From assembly GCF_020422885.1 (NCBI RefSeq), contig NZ_CP084622.1:4742132-4806131 (forward strand): a stretch of DNA of 64,000 bases. The letters are read 5' to 3'. Shown here piece after piece: positions 35,548 to 45,984 of this stretch. The notes below the pieces were generated by a model. That model was not told the DNA's origin and ran no database searches. It saw nothing but the letters and a program-made list of their open reading frames with translations. Position 1 is the stretch's first letter; the number at the start of each line of letters is the position of its first letter. The DNA comes from Mesobacillus sp. S13. Lineage in GTDB: Bacteria > Bacillota > Bacilli > Bacillales > Cytobacillaceae. Made by a program: the position numbers and the translations under genes.

Positions 35548-37023
35548 TTAGAATAGAGACATTGGATCCTGAATTCTTCCATTCAGATAAACCTCAAAAT
35601 GAAGGTGGATACCTGTAGAGTTACCTGTCCTTCCCATGACACCAATTTTAGAACCACTAGAAACGGATTGGCCTACACTTACTGAGATGGATGCAAGGTG
35701 CGCATACATTGTACGGTAGCCGTTTTGATGATCGATGATGATTTTATTTCCATATCCATCGCCCTTGTTGCCAGCATATACGACTTTTCCATTATCAGCA
35801 GCCTTGATTGTATAGTTGCTTGGTCTAGCGATATCGATCCCTTTATGCATCCTGCTCCAGCGATAGCCCTGGCGGCTGGAAACATATCCGCCATTTGTAG
35901 GCCATACGAATGTTCCGTCACCGCGCGAAGGAACAACCTTAGTACCTTTAACGATGATTTCCTTCACTGGCTCTTCAAGAACTGTTTCATTAATGACTTC
36001 CTTCTTGGTTACCCTGCCATTTTGTTCTGAAACAGAATAGGTGATCCCATTCATGCCAACTTTGCCTTCTTGCTGCGTCTTCGTATCTCCCTTGAACATG
36101 GAAGAATCTTCCTTAACTTCTCTTTCGAAAGGCACTTCTTTTTGTTCGTAAACCTGGCGATTGACCACAACTTCAACGAATGGCTTCAAGACAGTCACAT
36201 TCAGCTCTAGGCCTGGCTTCAAGACTGTATTCTCATCAAATCCTGCATTTAAAGAAAGCAGTTGAGCAAGCGTCAAATCGTGATCATTTGCAATGCTCCC
36301 CAATACATCCCCTTCTTTAACCTGGTACTTCTGTTCTTCTAAAGTACCTTTTTTAAGGAATTGAACCGCTTCTGCTACAGTAAGCACCTTTTCGGGATCA
36401 ACTTTTTCTTCAGAATGTGAAACTTCGTTAGTTAAATAAACGTCTAATATACGAGTTTCATTTTCTTTCACTTCGGGTACTGGTAGATTAGGAGATTCTT
36501 TTCTACTCTCCACTTCAGCTAATTCTTCTTCTGTAACGTGTTCGAGCATTAATGTCCTAAGTACTTCTTTTGCGGCTTCCGCATCTTTTACATATGCTAT
36601 TGGCTGATCACCCATTACAAGAGCTGTCGCTTCAGCCTGGACGATCATCTCGTCTTTAAGCACTTCTATTACTTCACTTGTATTTGCAATTGCAGCTGAG
36701 CTGAACACTTGCTCAGGAATATAAGATACGTCCAATCCAAGATCGACATCAAGATCCGCGTATTCCTTCTTCACGGATGTCAACTTATCTTCTACCAGCT
36801 GTTCTACTTGTGATTTATCTGCTACAGTTCCAATAAATTTATCATTTACATATACATGATACAAAGTTGTTAATTCAGAATCCGCCGCTAGTGCAGCACT
36901 TCCTGCACCAAAAGACAACGCAGCTACAGTCACTGCAGCCATGATTGACTTTTTTATTGCTGGCTTCATCTCTCTAGATGTTTTGCCGGCAAGATTGGAC
37001 AGCCTATGTTTTAAATTATTCAT
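35548..37023 (-). CDS. Secreted peptidoglycan hydrolase: LysM, G5 and M23 endopeptidase domains
   Basis: The ~491-residue exported protein has a long N-region and a signal peptide ending near 'AALAAD'. A LysM domain follows at about residues 235-280 ('YQVKEGDVLGSIANDHDLT'-type, here 'KEGDVLGSIANDHDLTL'), then a G5 domain (about 285-365) and a C-terminal M23 (LytM) domain. The zinc motifs are 'HKGIDIA' (HxxxD) and 'HLHFEVY' (HxH). It cleaves peptide cross-links in the wall. The ATG at 37023 is preceded by TAGGAGGATCAGG. It is next to walRK and has a WalR-type box upstream, so WalR control is plausible. Confidence 0.9.
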   Translation of the reverse strand: MNNLKHRLSNLAGKTSREMKPAIKKSIMAAVTVAALSFGAGSAALAADSELTTLYHVYVNDKFIGTVADKSQVEQLVEDKLTSVKKEYADLDVDLGLDVSYIPEQVFSSAAIANTSEVIEVLKDEMIVQAEATALVMGDQPIAYVKDAEAAKEVLRTLMLEHVTEEELAEVESRKESPNLPVPEVKENETRILDVYLTNEVSHSEEKVDPEKVLTVAEAVQFLKKGTLEEQKYQVKEGDVLGSIANDHDLTLAQLLSLNAGFDENTVLKPGLELNVTVLKPFVEVVVNRQVYEQKEVPFEREVKEDSSMFKGDTKTQQEGKVGMNGITYSVSEQNGRVTKKEVINETVLEEPVKEIIVKGTKVVPSRGDGTFVWPTNGGYVSSRQGYRWSRMHKGIDIARPSNYTIKAADNGKVVYAGNKGDGYGNKIIIDHQNGYRTMYAHLASISVSVGQSVSSGSKIGVMGRTGNSTGIHLHFEVYLNGRIQDPMSLF

Positions 37024-37349
37024 CCTGATCCTCCTACAACGGTCAAACACTATTAGTCTAGTTCTAAATAACTATTATCTGATAATTGTACCTTTATACT
37101 TTACCATATAATGTATCAATGGGAAGACTAGTCTTCATTATGTAACAAAATTGTATAATAGCTGACATTTAATTACGTTTTTTGTAAGTTAAATGGAATT
37201 TGTTATCGGAATATTTACCTATTCTTCATATTAAAAATGAGCCAAAAACCTAGTAATAACAGAGCATTCTCCTACTTTTGCAGGGTTATTTTTGAACATT
37301 GTTGTTAATAGCAACACAAACATGTTAATAATAGGAATTTTATCGTTAT

Positions 37350-37366
37350 ATTACATAAATGTTACA
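37350..37366 (-). promoter_or_regulatory. WalR-type box upstream of the M23 hydrolase gene
   Basis: On the minus strand TGTAAC-ATTTA-TGTAAT fits the WalR consensus TGTWAH-N5-TGTWAH at every position and faces the hydrolase gene, about 330 bp from its start. A second, imperfect plus-strand copy (TGTAAC-N5-TGTATA) lies nearer the gene around 37141. Confidence 0.45.
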
Positions 37367-37369
37367 AAA

Positions 37370-37402
37370 AAAAGGAGCATGTCATATGACACGCTCCCTT
37401 TT
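37370..37402 (-). terminator. Terminator of the tRNA cluster
   Basis: A near-perfect inverted repeat (AAAGGAGCATGTCAT with ATGACACGCTCCCTTT) is followed by a long T-run on the minus strand, directly after tRNA-Phe. Confidence 0.75.
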
Positions 37403-37406
37403 TTAA

Positions 37407-37479
37407 TGGCTCAGGACGGAATCGAACCGCCGACACAAGGATTTTCAGTCCTTTGCTCTACCGACTGAGCTACTGAGCC
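37407..37479 (-). tRNA. tRNA-Phe (GAA)
   Basis: The 73-nt sequence folds as a standard cloverleaf: acceptor GGCTCAG/CTGAGCC, D arm, anticodon stem AGGA/TCCT with loop CTGAAAA (anticodon GAA), and T arm GGCGGTTCGATTCC. The 3' CCA is not encoded (ATT follows the discriminator A), unlike the two neighbouring tRNAs. Confidence 0.95.
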
Positions 37480-37480
37480 A

Positions 37481-37752
37481 AGATAAAAATTGTACCCTAA
37501 TCATTATTTGGTTTAAGTCCTTTGCTCGAATAACCTTTCGGTCTTTCTCGCAGGTTGCCGCTGAAGCAAAGTCGATGATGTGAGCAACCTGCTCTACCGA
37601 CTGAGCTACTGAGCCAAGATAAAAATTGTACCCTAATCATTATTTGGTTTAAGTCCTTTGCTCGAATGACCTTTCGGTCTTTCTCGCAGGTTGCCGCTGA
37701 AGCAAAGTCGATGATGTGAGCAACCTGCTCTACCAACTGAGCTACTAAGCCA
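37481..37752 (-). repeat. Two tandem 136-bp units carrying truncated tRNA 5' halves
   Basis: Units 37481-37616 and 37617-37752 are nearly identical. On the minus strand each starts with a tRNA-Phe-like 5' half (GGCTCAGTAGCTCAGTCGG or GGCTTAGTAGCTCAGTTGG, then TAGAGCA). It then departs into a hairpin with arms GCAGGTTGC and GCAACCTGC, returns to GAGCAAAGGACT (as in tRNA-Phe) and ends in an AT-rich linker. No full tRNA can be formed. In B. subtilis a tRNA-Asp lies at this point. Confidence 0.8.
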
Positions 37753-37782
37753 TGGTACTACTAATCAATAAAATATGTATAA

Positions 37783-37857
37783 TGGTGACCCCTACGGGAT
37801 TCGAACCCGTGTTACCGCCGTGAAAGGGCGGTGTCTTAACCGCTTGACCAAGGGGCC
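37783..37857 (-). tRNA. tRNA-Glu (TTC)
   Basis: 75 nt including encoded CCA. The acceptor strand is GGCCCCT, the anticodon stem CCGCC/GGCGG has loop CTTTCAC (anticodon TTC), and the T arm is ACGGGTTCGAATCCCGT. Confidence 0.97.
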
Positions 37858-37897
37858 GTATTAAATTTAAACCTTTTCGCTATCGCGGAAAAAAACT

Positions 37898-37973
37898 TGG
37901 TGAGCCATGAAGGACTCGAACCTTCGACCCTCTGATTAAAAGTCAGATGCTCTACCGACTGAGCTAATGGCTC
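37898..37973 (-). tRNA. tRNA-Lys (TTT)
   Basis: 76 nt including encoded CCA. The acceptor strand is GAGCCAT, the anticodon loop CTTTTAA has anticodon TTT, and the T arm is GAAGGTTCGAGTCCTTC. First tRNA of the cluster, downstream of purA. Confidence 0.97.
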
Positions 37974-38178
37974 GTATCAAAGCTTATCGTTTTTTGTCGA
38001 ATTAGTGACAACGTTGTTTATATTACCATAGCATTTTGTCATTTGTATATATTTTTTTAAAACTTTTTTCATTTTTCTTTTCTCTTTTAAATTCACTATT
38101 GAAATACAGGCTATTTCCACGAATTAAATTGGCATTTTGCCAACTGTAAAGCATCAGTAACCTACCATAACAAAATAA

Positions 38179-38204
38179 GCCCCTGATCCAAATAGATCAA
38201 GGGC
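38179..38204 (-). terminator. Terminator of purA
   Basis: A 10-bp stem GCCCCTGATC/GATCAAGGGC with one mismatch and a 6-nt loop, followed by TTATTTTG on the minus strand. Confidence 0.6.
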
Positions 38205-38218
38205 AAAGTCGAGATTAA

Positions 38219-39508
38219 TTATGATCTCCAAGGGCTGCGGACTACGTTTGTTTGGGTGCGGTCCGGGCCGACTGAGAAGATTGACAATGGGATGCCTGTC
38301 AGCTGTGAGATACGCTCGAGATAGTGTCTTGCGTTCTCAGGCAGTTCATCGAGTGATTTTACCCCTGTGATGTCTTCTGTCCATCCTGGCAGCTCCTCGT
38401 AAACTGGCTCACATTCAGCAAGTGTCTTGAGACTTGCTGGGAATTCTTCAATCAACTCGCCTTTGTAGCGATAGGCGACACAAATTTTAAGTGTTTCGAT
38501 TCCAGTCAATACATCGATTGAGTTTAAAGATAGGTCCGTGATTCCGCTGACACGGCGGGCATGTCGGACGACGACACTGTCGAACCAGCCTACGCGGCGA
38601 GGGCGTCCAGTTGTCGTACCATACTCACGGCCTACTTCACGGATTTGGTGGCCGATTTCGTTATCTAGCTCTGTAGGGAATGGTCCATCACCCACACGAG
38701 TGGTATAAGCTTTTGAAACTCCAACAATATGAGTGATTTTGGTGGGTCCAACTCCTGAACCAATCGTGACACCACCTGCTACTGGATTGGATGATGTGAC
38801 GAAAGGATATGTTCCCTGGTCGATGTCGAGCATGACGCCCTGTGCACCTTCAAATAATACACGGCGGCCATCATCCAATGCATCGTTAAGCACAACAGAT
38901 GTGTCGACCACATAATCCTTGATTTGCTGACCATACTCATAATACTCATCCAGAATGTCCTCAAGCTTGAATCCTTCTGTTTCGTAGATTCGTTCAAGCA
39001 GGCGATTCTTTTCTTCCAGGTTGCGAGAAAGCTTTTCTTCAAATACTTCACGATCCAACAGGTCGGCAATCCGAATTCCGGTACGTGCAGCTTTATCCAT
39101 GTAGGCAGGACCGATTCCCTTCTTGGTCGTTCCGATTTTATTGGCACCTTTGCTCGCTTCTTCCACCTCATCAAGCTTTAAGTGATAAGGAAGGATGACA
39201 TGCGCGCGGTTGCTGATGCGCAGATTATCTGTCTTAACATCTTTGTCGTGAAGATAAGCAAGTTCCTTCACTAACGCTTTTGGATCCACAACCATTCCGT
39301 TGCCGATGACGCTGATTTTATCATTATAGAAAATTCCTGATGGAATTAAATGCAATTTATATGTTTCACCATTGAACTTAATTGTATGTCCGGCGTTGTT
39401 ACCTCCTTGGTAACGGGCAATCACTTCGGCATTTTCTGATAGGAAGTCTGTAATCTTCCCTTTTCCTTCGTCTCCCCATTGTGTCCCTACTACTACTACG
39501 GATGACAT
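38219..39508 (-). CDS. purA: Adenylosuccinate synthetase
   Basis: This 429-residue enzyme joins IMP and aspartate with GTP to form adenylosuccinate, the first committed step to AMP. The GTP-binding '[11 protein letters not shown]' is at the N terminus (catalytic Asp), then 'GGNNAGHTI', '[11 protein letters not shown]' and '[14 protein letters not shown]'. Length matches the family. GGAGG precedes the ATG. It has its own terminator and lies between dnaB and the tRNA cluster, as in B. subtilis. Confidence 0.98.
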   Translation of the reverse strand: MSSVVVVGTQWGDEGKGKITDFLSENAEVIARYQGGNNAGHTIKFNGETYKLHLIPSGIFYNDKISVIGNGMVVDPKALVKELAYLHDKDVKTDNLRISNRAHVILPYHLKLDEVEEASKGANKIGTTKKGIGPAYMDKAARTGIRIADLLDREVFEEKLSRNLEEKNRLLERIYETEGFKLEDILDEYYEYGQQIKDYVVDTSVVLNDALDDGRRVLFEGAQGVMLDIDQGTYPFVTSSNPVAGGVTIGSGVGPTKITHIVGVSKAYTTRVGDGPFPTELDNEIGHQIREVGREYGTTTGRPRRVGWFDSVVVRHARRVSGITDLSLNSIDVLTGIETLKICVAYRYKGELIEEFPASLKTLAECEPVYEELPGWTEDITGVKSLDELPENARHYLERISQLTGIPLSIFSVGPDRTQTNVVRSPWRS

Positions 39509-39730
39509 ATAAAAAGCACCTCCAAAGGTATACGGTTATTTTTTTCCGTTTCAAACATATAAAGTTTACCAGCATTAATAGCTTAAAGTCAACAAAACAC
39601 GAACATTAATTTTATATTACATTTAATTCGTTCGTAAAAAATCAATAGAGTTAAGAGTTTTATTGTATGTAAGCCGGTTTTTCCTAAGGTTATAAAAGCA
39701 ACATAGTTTACGAAAAGAGCCTAAAAAAAA

Positions 39731-39757
39731 GAGAATCAACCTATACGGTCAATTCTC
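39731..39757 (-). terminator. Terminator of dnaB
   Basis: An 11-bp stem with two G-U pairs (39731-39741 with 39747-39757) and a 5-nt loop, followed by T8 on the minus strand. Confidence 0.85.
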
Positions 39758-39758
39758 A

Positions 39759-41123
39759 TTATGCCCCCGGTGGAGCGTACGATTCGTCATATCTATTTTC
39801 GATATTAACGAATTTATTGTATTCTTTTACAAAGGCCAGCTTGACGGTGCCTACCGGGCCGTTACGCTGCTTGGCAATAATGATTTCGATGATGTTCTTG
39901 TCTTCGGATTCTTTGTCATAATAGTCATCACGATAAAGGAAGGCTACAATATCGGCATCCTGCTCAATTGAACCGGATTCACGGATATCAGACATCATCG
40001 GACGCTTGTCCTGTCGCTGTTCCACTCCACGGGAAAGCTGGGACAGTGCGATAACAGGGACCTGCAATTCACGCGCCAATTGCTTGAGGGAACGGGATAT
40101 CTCGGATACTTCCTGCTGACGGTTTTCGCCGGCACGGCCGCTTCCAAGGATCAGCTGCAAGTAATCGATCATGATCATGCCAAGTCCCTGCTCCTGCTTT
40201 AAGCGTCGGCACTTTGACCGGATATCGGTAATTTTAACACCCGGGGTATCATCTATGAAGATTCCTGCGTTAGACAAGCTTCCCATTGCCATCGTCAGTT
40301 TGCCCCAGTCCTCATCATTCAGGGAACCTGTACGAAGCCTCTGTGCATCGATATTTCCTTCAGCACAAAGAACACGCATGACCAGCTGCTCTGCTCCCAT
40401 CTCCAAACTGAAGATCGCAACATTCTCTCCTGTTTTTTTCGCAACATTCTGGGCGATATTCAAGGCGAATGCTGTTTTACCAACCGAAGGACGGGCACCT
40501 ACTATGATCAAATCATTTCGTTGAAAGCCTGCTGTCATTCGATCAAGCTCGGTAAAGCCTGTCTCAAGACCGGTGATATCCCCTTTGCGGTTATGCATTT
40601 CCTCGATATTATCATAGGTCCTGACAAGGACATCTTTGATATTATGGAAGGCTCCTCCGCCTTTACGCTGGGCAACCTCCATTATGTTCTTTTCTGCTTC
40701 GGCAAGTAATGCCTCGACTTCATCCTCACGCAAATAGCCATCTTCAGCGATGCCTGATGCTGTTCGGATCAGCCTTCTTAGCAATGATTTTTCTTCTACG
40801 ATTCTAGCATAATACTCTATATTAGCAGCCGTCGGCACGGATGCAGCCAATTCACTTAAATAACTGACGCCTCCAACATCTTCAATCAGCTTGGATGATG
40901 CCAATTCCTCAGTGACTGTCACCAGGTCAATGGCTTTGCCTTTATCATTTAAATCCAGCATGACGTTAAAGATTTTCTGGTGCGCAACACGATAAAAGTC
41001 GTCGGGTAATAATATTTCTGAAGCAAGAGTTAAAGCTGATGGCTCTAAAAATATTGCGCCAAGTACGGCTTGTTCCGCTTCCATGTTTTGCGGCGGAAGT
41101 CGATCCGCGAATAATTCACTCAT
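39759..41123 (-). CDS. dnaB: Replicative DNA helicase (called DnaC in B. subtilis)
   Basis: The 454-residue hexameric helicase unwinds DNA ahead of the replisome and binds primase and loader DnaI. The N-terminal domain (about 1-150) opens 'DRLPPQNMEAEQAVLGA'. The RecA-like domain has Walker A 'GARPSVGKTAFALN' near residue 208, Walker B 'LGMIMIDYLQL' and an arginine finger region 'KQRNGPVGTV'. Normal length. It is separated from rplI upstream by a terminator and has its own terminator. Confidence 0.98.
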   Translation of the reverse strand: MSELFADRLPPQNMEAEQAVLGAIFLEPSALTLASEILLPDDFYRVAHQKIFNVMLDLNDKGKAIDLVTVTEELASSKLIEDVGGVSYLSELAASVPTAANIEYYARIVEEKSLLRRLIRTASGIAEDGYLREDEVEALLAEAEKNIMEVAQRKGGGAFHNIKDVLVRTYDNIEEMHNRKGDITGLETGFTELDRMTAGFQRNDLIIVGARPSVGKTAFALNIAQNVAKKTGENVAIFSLEMGAEQLVMRVLCAEGNIDAQRLRTGSLNDEDWGKLTMAMGSLSNAGIFIDDTPGVKITDIRSKCRRLKQEQGLGMIMIDYLQLILGSGRAGENRQQEVSEISRSLKQLARELQVPVIALSQLSRGVEQRQDKRPMMSDIRESGSIEQDADIVAFLYRDDYYDKESEDKNIIEIIIAKQRNGPVGTVKLAFVKEYNKFVNIENRYDESYAPPGA

Positions 41124-41168
41124 CTGCCTGCCCCCTTACAAATTGATTCTCTCTTTTAATTGAAAAAA

Positions 41169-41189
41169 GTGATCAGCAGAACCGATCAC
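41169..41189 (-). terminator. Terminator after rplI
   Basis: A 6-bp stem GTGATC/GATCAC with a 9-nt loop, followed by TTTTTTC on the minus strand. Confidence 0.65.
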
Positions 41190-41243
41190 CTATTTCTGTA
41201 ACTATATTATTTTATCATGTTTACAGCTATATGGAACTGTAAA

Positions 41244-41693
41244 TTATTTACCTTCTTTTACATGAACATTCAAAGTTGCCTGTACATCTTTATGAAGCTT
41301 GACTGGAACCTTTGTGTATCCAAGTGTGCGAATGGCATCCGAAAGCTCAATTTTACGCTTATCAAGCTTGATGCCGTTGGCTTTTTGTAGTTCATCAGCA
41401 ATCTGCTTGCTAGTGATTGAGCCGAATAGACGTCCATCCTCACCAGATTTCGCAGATAGTTCAACAGTAACCTTTTCCAGTTTTTCCTTTAATGCTTTCG
41501 CATCTTCAAGCTCCTGCTGAGCCATTTTCTCTTCCTTCTTTTGTTGTGCACTCAGGGAACTCATTGCGGCCTGGTTTGCTTCAACCGCAAGACCCTGTTT
41601 GATCAGGAAATTGTGTGCGTAGCCATCTGCCACATTTTTGATTTCGCCTTTTTTTCCTTTTCCTTTAACGTCCTTCAAAAAGATTACTTTCAT
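41244..41693 (-). CDS. rplI: 50S ribosomal protein L9
   Basis: The 149-residue protein has the N-terminal domain '[17 protein letters not shown]', the family signature '[16 protein letters not shown]', a long connecting helix (about 42-75) and the C-terminal domain. It binds 23S rRNA. The start overlaps the gdpP stop by 4 bp (ATGA), so the two are translationally coupled, as in related genomes. Confidence 0.98.
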   Translation of the reverse strand: MKVIFLKDVKGKGKKGEIKNVADGYAHNFLIKQGLAVEANQAAMSSLSAQQKKEEKMAQQELEDAKALKEKLEKVTVELSAKSGEDGRLFGSITSKQIADELQKANGIKLDKRKIELSDAIRTLGYTKVPVKLHKDVQATLNVHVKEGK

Positions 41694-43663
41694 TCTTTTT
41701 GTCCCCCTTCTAAATAATCATCTATAGCATTTTGTAAAAGTGTTTCTGCCTCATCGGTAGATATATCATACATCTGTGTCGCGGCATTCGTTAAATGCCC
41801 TCCACCTTCGAGATTTTCCATGATCACCTGGACATTGATGTCGCCAAGTGACCTTGCACTTATGCCAACTGTATCTTCGGATCGTTTTGCGATGACAAAG
41901 GATGCTGAGACTCCATCCATCGTTAACAGAGTGTCTGCAGCCTGTGCAATCAGCACATGGTCACAGTAAACATCGTCTGCCCCTTTTGAAATGACAATCC
42001 CATCTCGATAAAAATAAACATTCTCAATAATTTTAGCTCTTCTGATATACGTATTAATATCCTCTTTTAAAAACTTCTGGACCAAAATGGTATCCGCACC
42101 ATGGCTGCGAAGGTATGAAGCAGCATCGAAAGTCCGCGCTCCGGTCCTTAAGGTGAAGCTCTTCGTATCGACGATGATTCCCGCCAATAAAGCCGTAGCC
42201 TCGAGCATCTGGATTTTACCGTGTTTCGGCTGATATTCCAGCAACTCTGTCACAAGCTCAGCTGTCGATGAAGCATAAGGCTCCATATAGACGAGCAATG
42301 GATTTTTGATAAATTCCTCTCCCCGGCGGTGATGATCGATCACGATGACGTTCTCAATCCGATTCAATAATCGCTCATCAATGACCAGCGATGGCTTATG
42401 CGTATCGACAACGACAAGCAATGTATCATCTGATGCGATTTCATATGCCTGTTCCGGTGTTATGAACCTAGAGTAGAGGGAATCATTTTCCTTAATCTCA
42501 TCCATCAGGCGCTGTACACCTGTATCGATTTCATTTTTATTATAAACGATAAATCCTTCACGCTTATTCATCTGTGCTACTTTAAGAATCCCGATCGCCG
42601 AGCCGATGGCGTCCATATCTGGGTTCTTGTGTCCCATGATTAAGACCTTGTCACTCTCGACCACCAATTCCTTCAAGGCATGGGAAATGACTCGCGCCCT
42701 TACCCTTGTTCGCTTTTCTACAGGATTGGTCTTGCCGCCATAAAACTTAACTTTGCCATTAGGCTGTTTGATTGCGACCTGGTCACCACCCCGTCCCAAA
42801 GCCAGATCCAGGCTGGATTGCGCCTGTGAACCAAGTTCAGGAAGCGATGAATATCCCGTACCAACCCCAATACTCAAAGTTAATGGTACATTTTGCTTCG
42901 ATGTCGTTTCCCTTACTTCATCAAGAATCGAGAATTTCCCTTTTTCCAGCAGCTGGAGAATATGTTCACTAAAAACAGCGATGAACCGCTCAGATGAAAC
43001 TCTTTTGAGGAATACCCCGTTATTGGTTGCCCACTTATTTAAGATGGACGTCACAAGACTATTTAAGCTGCTTTTTGTCTGATCATCCATTCCCTGAGTG
43101 AGTTCTTCATAGTTATCAAGGTAAATGATTGAAATAACAGTGCGCTCATCATGATACATTTTTTCAATTTCTGCCTGTTCGGTCACGTCGAAAAAGTAAA
43201 GCAGCCGCTCTTCAGGCTTATGGATGACCCTGAATTTACGGGCATGAAGAGTGATGATTTCTGTTTCCACTTCTTGCTTAATCAGTGGAATGACGGCATC
43301 GGCCACATCATACAGTGATTTGCCTACCAGCGAATCTTCATTGAAACATGCAGCAATGAAAGGATTCGTCCACTCAATATAATAGTCATCATTAACCAGC
43401 ATAATCCCAATTGGCATTTCCATCAAAGCTTCTTCGCCGACTTTTTTCACCCGATAAGACAGCGTGGAAATATACTCTTCCGTCTCTTGCCTTATTTTAT
43501 GATTAACTTGAAAAATCATATATATCAACAGGCCAGTGAGAATGAACCCTGCTGCTCCTATAATCCAGTTATAGTAAGCTAGAAATCCAATCAGCACTAG
43601 TGTTACGGCCATCAATCCATACAATGGATAGCGTATTTGCCGCCTCTCTAAATAAGAAGGCAT
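41690..43663 (-). CDS. gdpP: Cyclic-di-AMP phosphodiesterase GdpP (YybT)
   Basis: The 657-residue membrane protein has two N-terminal transmembrane helices (about 12-50), a degenerate heme-binding PAS domain (about 85-150), a degenerate GGDEF domain (about 170-300) and a DHH-DHHA1 phosphodiesterase. '[12 protein letters not shown]' carries metal ligands, 'DTHKPS' follows, the DHH triplet is at 443-445 and '[11 protein letters not shown]' lies in DHHA1. It hydrolyses c-di-AMP to pApA and so controls potassium and wall homeostasis. Operon yybS-gdpP-rplI. Confidence 0.96.
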   Translation of the reverse strand: MPSYLERRQIRYPLYGLMAVTLVLIGFLAYYNWIIGAAGFILTGLLIYMIFQVNHKIRQETEEYISTLSYRVKKVGEEALMEMPIGIMLVNDDYYIEWTNPFIAACFNEDSLVGKSLYDVADAVIPLIKQEVETEIITLHARKFRVIHKPEERLLYFFDVTEQAEIEKMYHDERTVISIIYLDNYEELTQGMDDQTKSSLNSLVTSILNKWATNNGVFLKRVSSERFIAVFSEHILQLLEKGKFSILDEVRETTSKQNVPLTLSIGVGTGYSSLPELGSQAQSSLDLALGRGGDQVAIKQPNGKVKFYGGKTNPVEKRTRVRARVISHALKELVVESDKVLIMGHKNPDMDAIGSAIGILKVAQMNKREGFIVYNKNEIDTGVQRLMDEIKENDSLYSRFITPEQAYEIASDDTLLVVVDTHKPSLVIDERLLNRIENVIVIDHHRRGEEFIKNPLLVYMEPYASSTAELVTELLEYQPKHGKIQMLEATALLAGIIVDTKSFTLRTGARTFDAASYLRSHGADTILVQKFLKEDINTYIRRAKIIENVYFYRDGIVISKGADDVYCDHVLIAQAADTLLTMDGVSASFVIAKRSEDTVGISARSLGDINVQVIMENLEGGGHLTNAATQMYDISTDEAETLLQNAIDDYLEGGQKE

Positions 43664-43693
43664 GTGCTCAGCTCCTAAAGCGTTAGTTTCTGA

Positions 43694-44635
43694 TTACTTC
43701 TTCTCCCCAAGACGTTTTCTTAAGTCAAACCCTAAATCAATTATACCTAATATCCTCACAATATAAAGAACAAATGGCAGGAGGAAAGTCAGGACAAGGA
43801 CGATGATTGGGACAGCTTTAGGATAGTTTTTAATATGTGTTACATAAAACACGAACGAGAGCCCCTGAAGGACCATCAGCATTTGCAGGATGAATGTTAG
43901 ATTAGAAATTACCCAGAACAAGTATGTTCCCTTTTCTGGCTGTATGATCAATGCTGCAATCATCGTAATAAGATAGTACCAAAGAATGCTCTTCGGCAGA
44001 TTCAATTCCCTGAACGGAGGCCAGGTTGGCACCTTGATCCCGAACCGCTTCAAGAATGGGAACGAGACAAGCTGAAGCAGGAACACAATCAGGAATGACG
44101 CCATGACGAACATGCTCGGCATGAGAACTTCCATCATATCAATCATGGTTTCAAATTGTTTGATAAGCACCTCATCGGGTGCCTGTCCCATTTGTTCCAG
44201 CAATTTAATCGCCTGGTCAGTAGAGGCACGAAATGCATCCATCAATTCATCGATAATATTTATTTTGAACAAGATGACCGACAACGCATATTGTACCACC
44301 AAATTCAAAAGGAAAACGAGGGCACCAGCTATGTATGCTGCAAATTTACTTTTCCCTTCCCTGACCATGTACCCCATCACAGCCCCCGTTGTCCCATATG
44401 TCAATGCAAGCGGGATTGCCAGGAGCGAACCTAGAATCATGGATAATAAGACAGCTGCCAGTGTAAAAACAGCCGTGCTTTTTCCATCATACTTAGCCCC
44501 GAAAAATAAGAACGGCAAAGAAAGGAACAGGTTAATAATTAACCCCAGGCCAGGTATATAAAAAGTGATCAATAATAAAACCGCAAAAATCGCTAACAGG
44601 ATGGCACCTTCCGTCAGCTTGTATGTATTCTTCAT
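43694..44635 (-). CDS. yybS: YybS family membrane protein (DUF2232)
   Basis: The 313-residue protein has eight or so hydrophobic helices in a DUF2232 arrangement, opening 'LTEGAILLAIFAVLLL'. It resembles S-component/ECF-like or transporter-like folds, but function is unknown. It lies 30 bp upstream of gdpP and is conserved in that position in Bacillus. A role linked to wall or sporulation is not established by the sequence. Confidence 0.88.
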   Translation of the reverse strand: MKNTYKLTEGAILLAIFAVLLLITFYIPGLGLIINLFLSLPFLFFGAKYDGKSTAVFTLAAVLLSMILGSLLAIPLALTYGTTGAVMGYMVREGKSKFAAYIAGALVFLLNLVVQYALSVILFKINIIDELMDAFRASTDQAIKLLEQMGQAPDEVLIKQFETMIDMMEVLMPSMFVMASFLIVFLLQLVSFPFLKRFGIKVPTWPPFRELNLPKSILWYYLITMIAALIIQPEKGTYLFWVISNLTFILQMLMVLQGLSFVFYVTHIKNYPKAVPIIVLVLTFLLPFVLYIVRILGIIDLGFDLRKRLGEKK

Positions 44636-44781
44636 AATCCACCGCCTTGGTCACTATAAGGTTCAAGCTAGATCTATAACAGTTTCCTGAACCATGGAGC
44701 AGCCATTTTTAAAATAACCGATAAGAACTATTTTAGCTTCTAAACGTATGACAAGCAAACGAAGTGATATTTGGCTAATAT

Positions 44782-44812
44782 AAAAGGCAGCGGGAATGCC
44801 CCGCTGCCTTTT
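44782..44812 (-). terminator. Terminator of rpsF-ssb-rpsR
   Basis: A 13-bp perfect stem AAAAGGCAGCGGG/CCCGCTGCCTTTT has a 5-nt loop. Confidence 0.9.
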
Positions 44813-44824
44813 AAAATCCGATCA

Positions 44825-45106
<282 letters not shown>

Positions 45107-45111
45107 TTATA

Positions 45112-45597
45112 TTAGAATGGAAGATCATCATCTGAAATGTCGATCTGGCCGCCACCTGCAAATGGATCCTCATCTACTTTTGTATAACCTTGGTTTTGTC
45201 GTTGATTCTGATTCCCGAATGGGGATCCTTGATCATTTTGACGGGAATAACCGCTATCCCCTCTGTCTGAAGACTGTCCTTTTGGCTCAAGGAACTGAAC
45301 ACTCTCAGCAAGAACTTCTGTAACGTAAACACGCTTACCATCTTGTCCTTCATAGCTGCGAGTTTGAACGCGTCCATCAACACCTGCAAGGCTTCCCTTC
45401 TTCAAGAAGTTAGCAACGTTTTCGGCTGGACGGCGCCATACCACACAGTTGATGAAGTCAGCTTCTCTTTCCCCCTGCTGGTTGGTAAATGAACGATTTA
45501 CCGCAAGTGTGAAAGTAGCCACCGCAACTCCATTCGGTGTGAAACGTAATTCAGGATCCTTGGTCAAACGGCCAACAAGAATGACACGATTCATCAT
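45112..45597 (-). CDS. ssb: Single-stranded DNA-binding protein SsbA
   Basis: The ~161-residue protein has an N-terminal OB fold (about 1-105: '[16 protein letters not shown]', '[19 protein letters not shown]'-type spacing), a Gln/Asn/Gly-rich flexible linker, and the acidic C-terminal tip DDDLPF that binds replication and repair partners. The frame opens at a TTG (45606), but AAGGAG is nine nt before the ATG at 45597, which is preferred. Middle gene of the rpsF-ssb-rpsR operon. Confidence 0.97.
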   Translation of the reverse strand: MMNRVILVGRLTKDPELRFTPNGVAVATFTLAVNRSFTNQQGEREADFINCVVWRRPAENVANFLKKGSLAGVDGRVQTRSYEGQDGKRVYVTEVLAESVQFLEPKGQSSDRGDSGYSRQNDQGSPFGNQNQRQNQGYTKVDEDPFAGGGQIDISDDDLPF

Positions 45598-45675
45598 CAG
45601 AATCAACTCCTTCCCCTCAGCATGAATGTTCCATATGAAACATCAACCGCTGAAAGTATATATTTATATCATTAA

Positions 45676-45963
45676 TTATTCTTCTTCTTTAATTACGATG
45701 TGGCGAAGGATATCTTCGTTGATCTTAGCAAGACGAGAGAATTCCTCAACTGCTTCCGGAGTAGCGTTTACCTTAACAATCTGGTAGTAGCCATCACGGA
45801 AATCATTGATTTCATAAGCAAGGCGGCGTTTGCCCCATTCCTTAGCTTCTGAAACTTCCGCACCGTTTTCTGTAAGGATTGAGCTGAAACGCTCAGTAAG
45901 AGCCTTTTTAGCTTCCTCTTCAATGTTTGGGCGGATGATGTACATAACTTCGTACTTTCTCAT
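45676..45963 (-). CDS. rpsF: 30S ribosomal protein S6
   Basis: The 95-residue protein begins '[17 protein letters not shown]', has '[10 protein letters not shown]' and ends 'HIVIKEEE'. It pairs with S18 in the 30S subunit. The ATG at 45963 follows AAAGGAGG at 8 nt. The longer frame to 45972 starts inside the ribosome-site region and is rejected. First gene of the operon. Confidence 0.98.
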   Translation of the reverse strand: MRKYEVMYIIRPNIEEEAKKALTERFSSILTENGAEVSEAKEWGKRRLAYEINDFRDGYYQIVKVNATPEAVEEFSRLAKINEDILRHIVIKEEE

Positions 45964-45984
45964 CACTGTCACCTCCTTTTGGTC

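Noticed and set aside
37497..37736. Minus-strand 79-codon frame with an internal repeat
   Set aside because: It reads through the tandem tRNA 5' halves; the 'SSVGRA' stretch is translated tRNA sequence.
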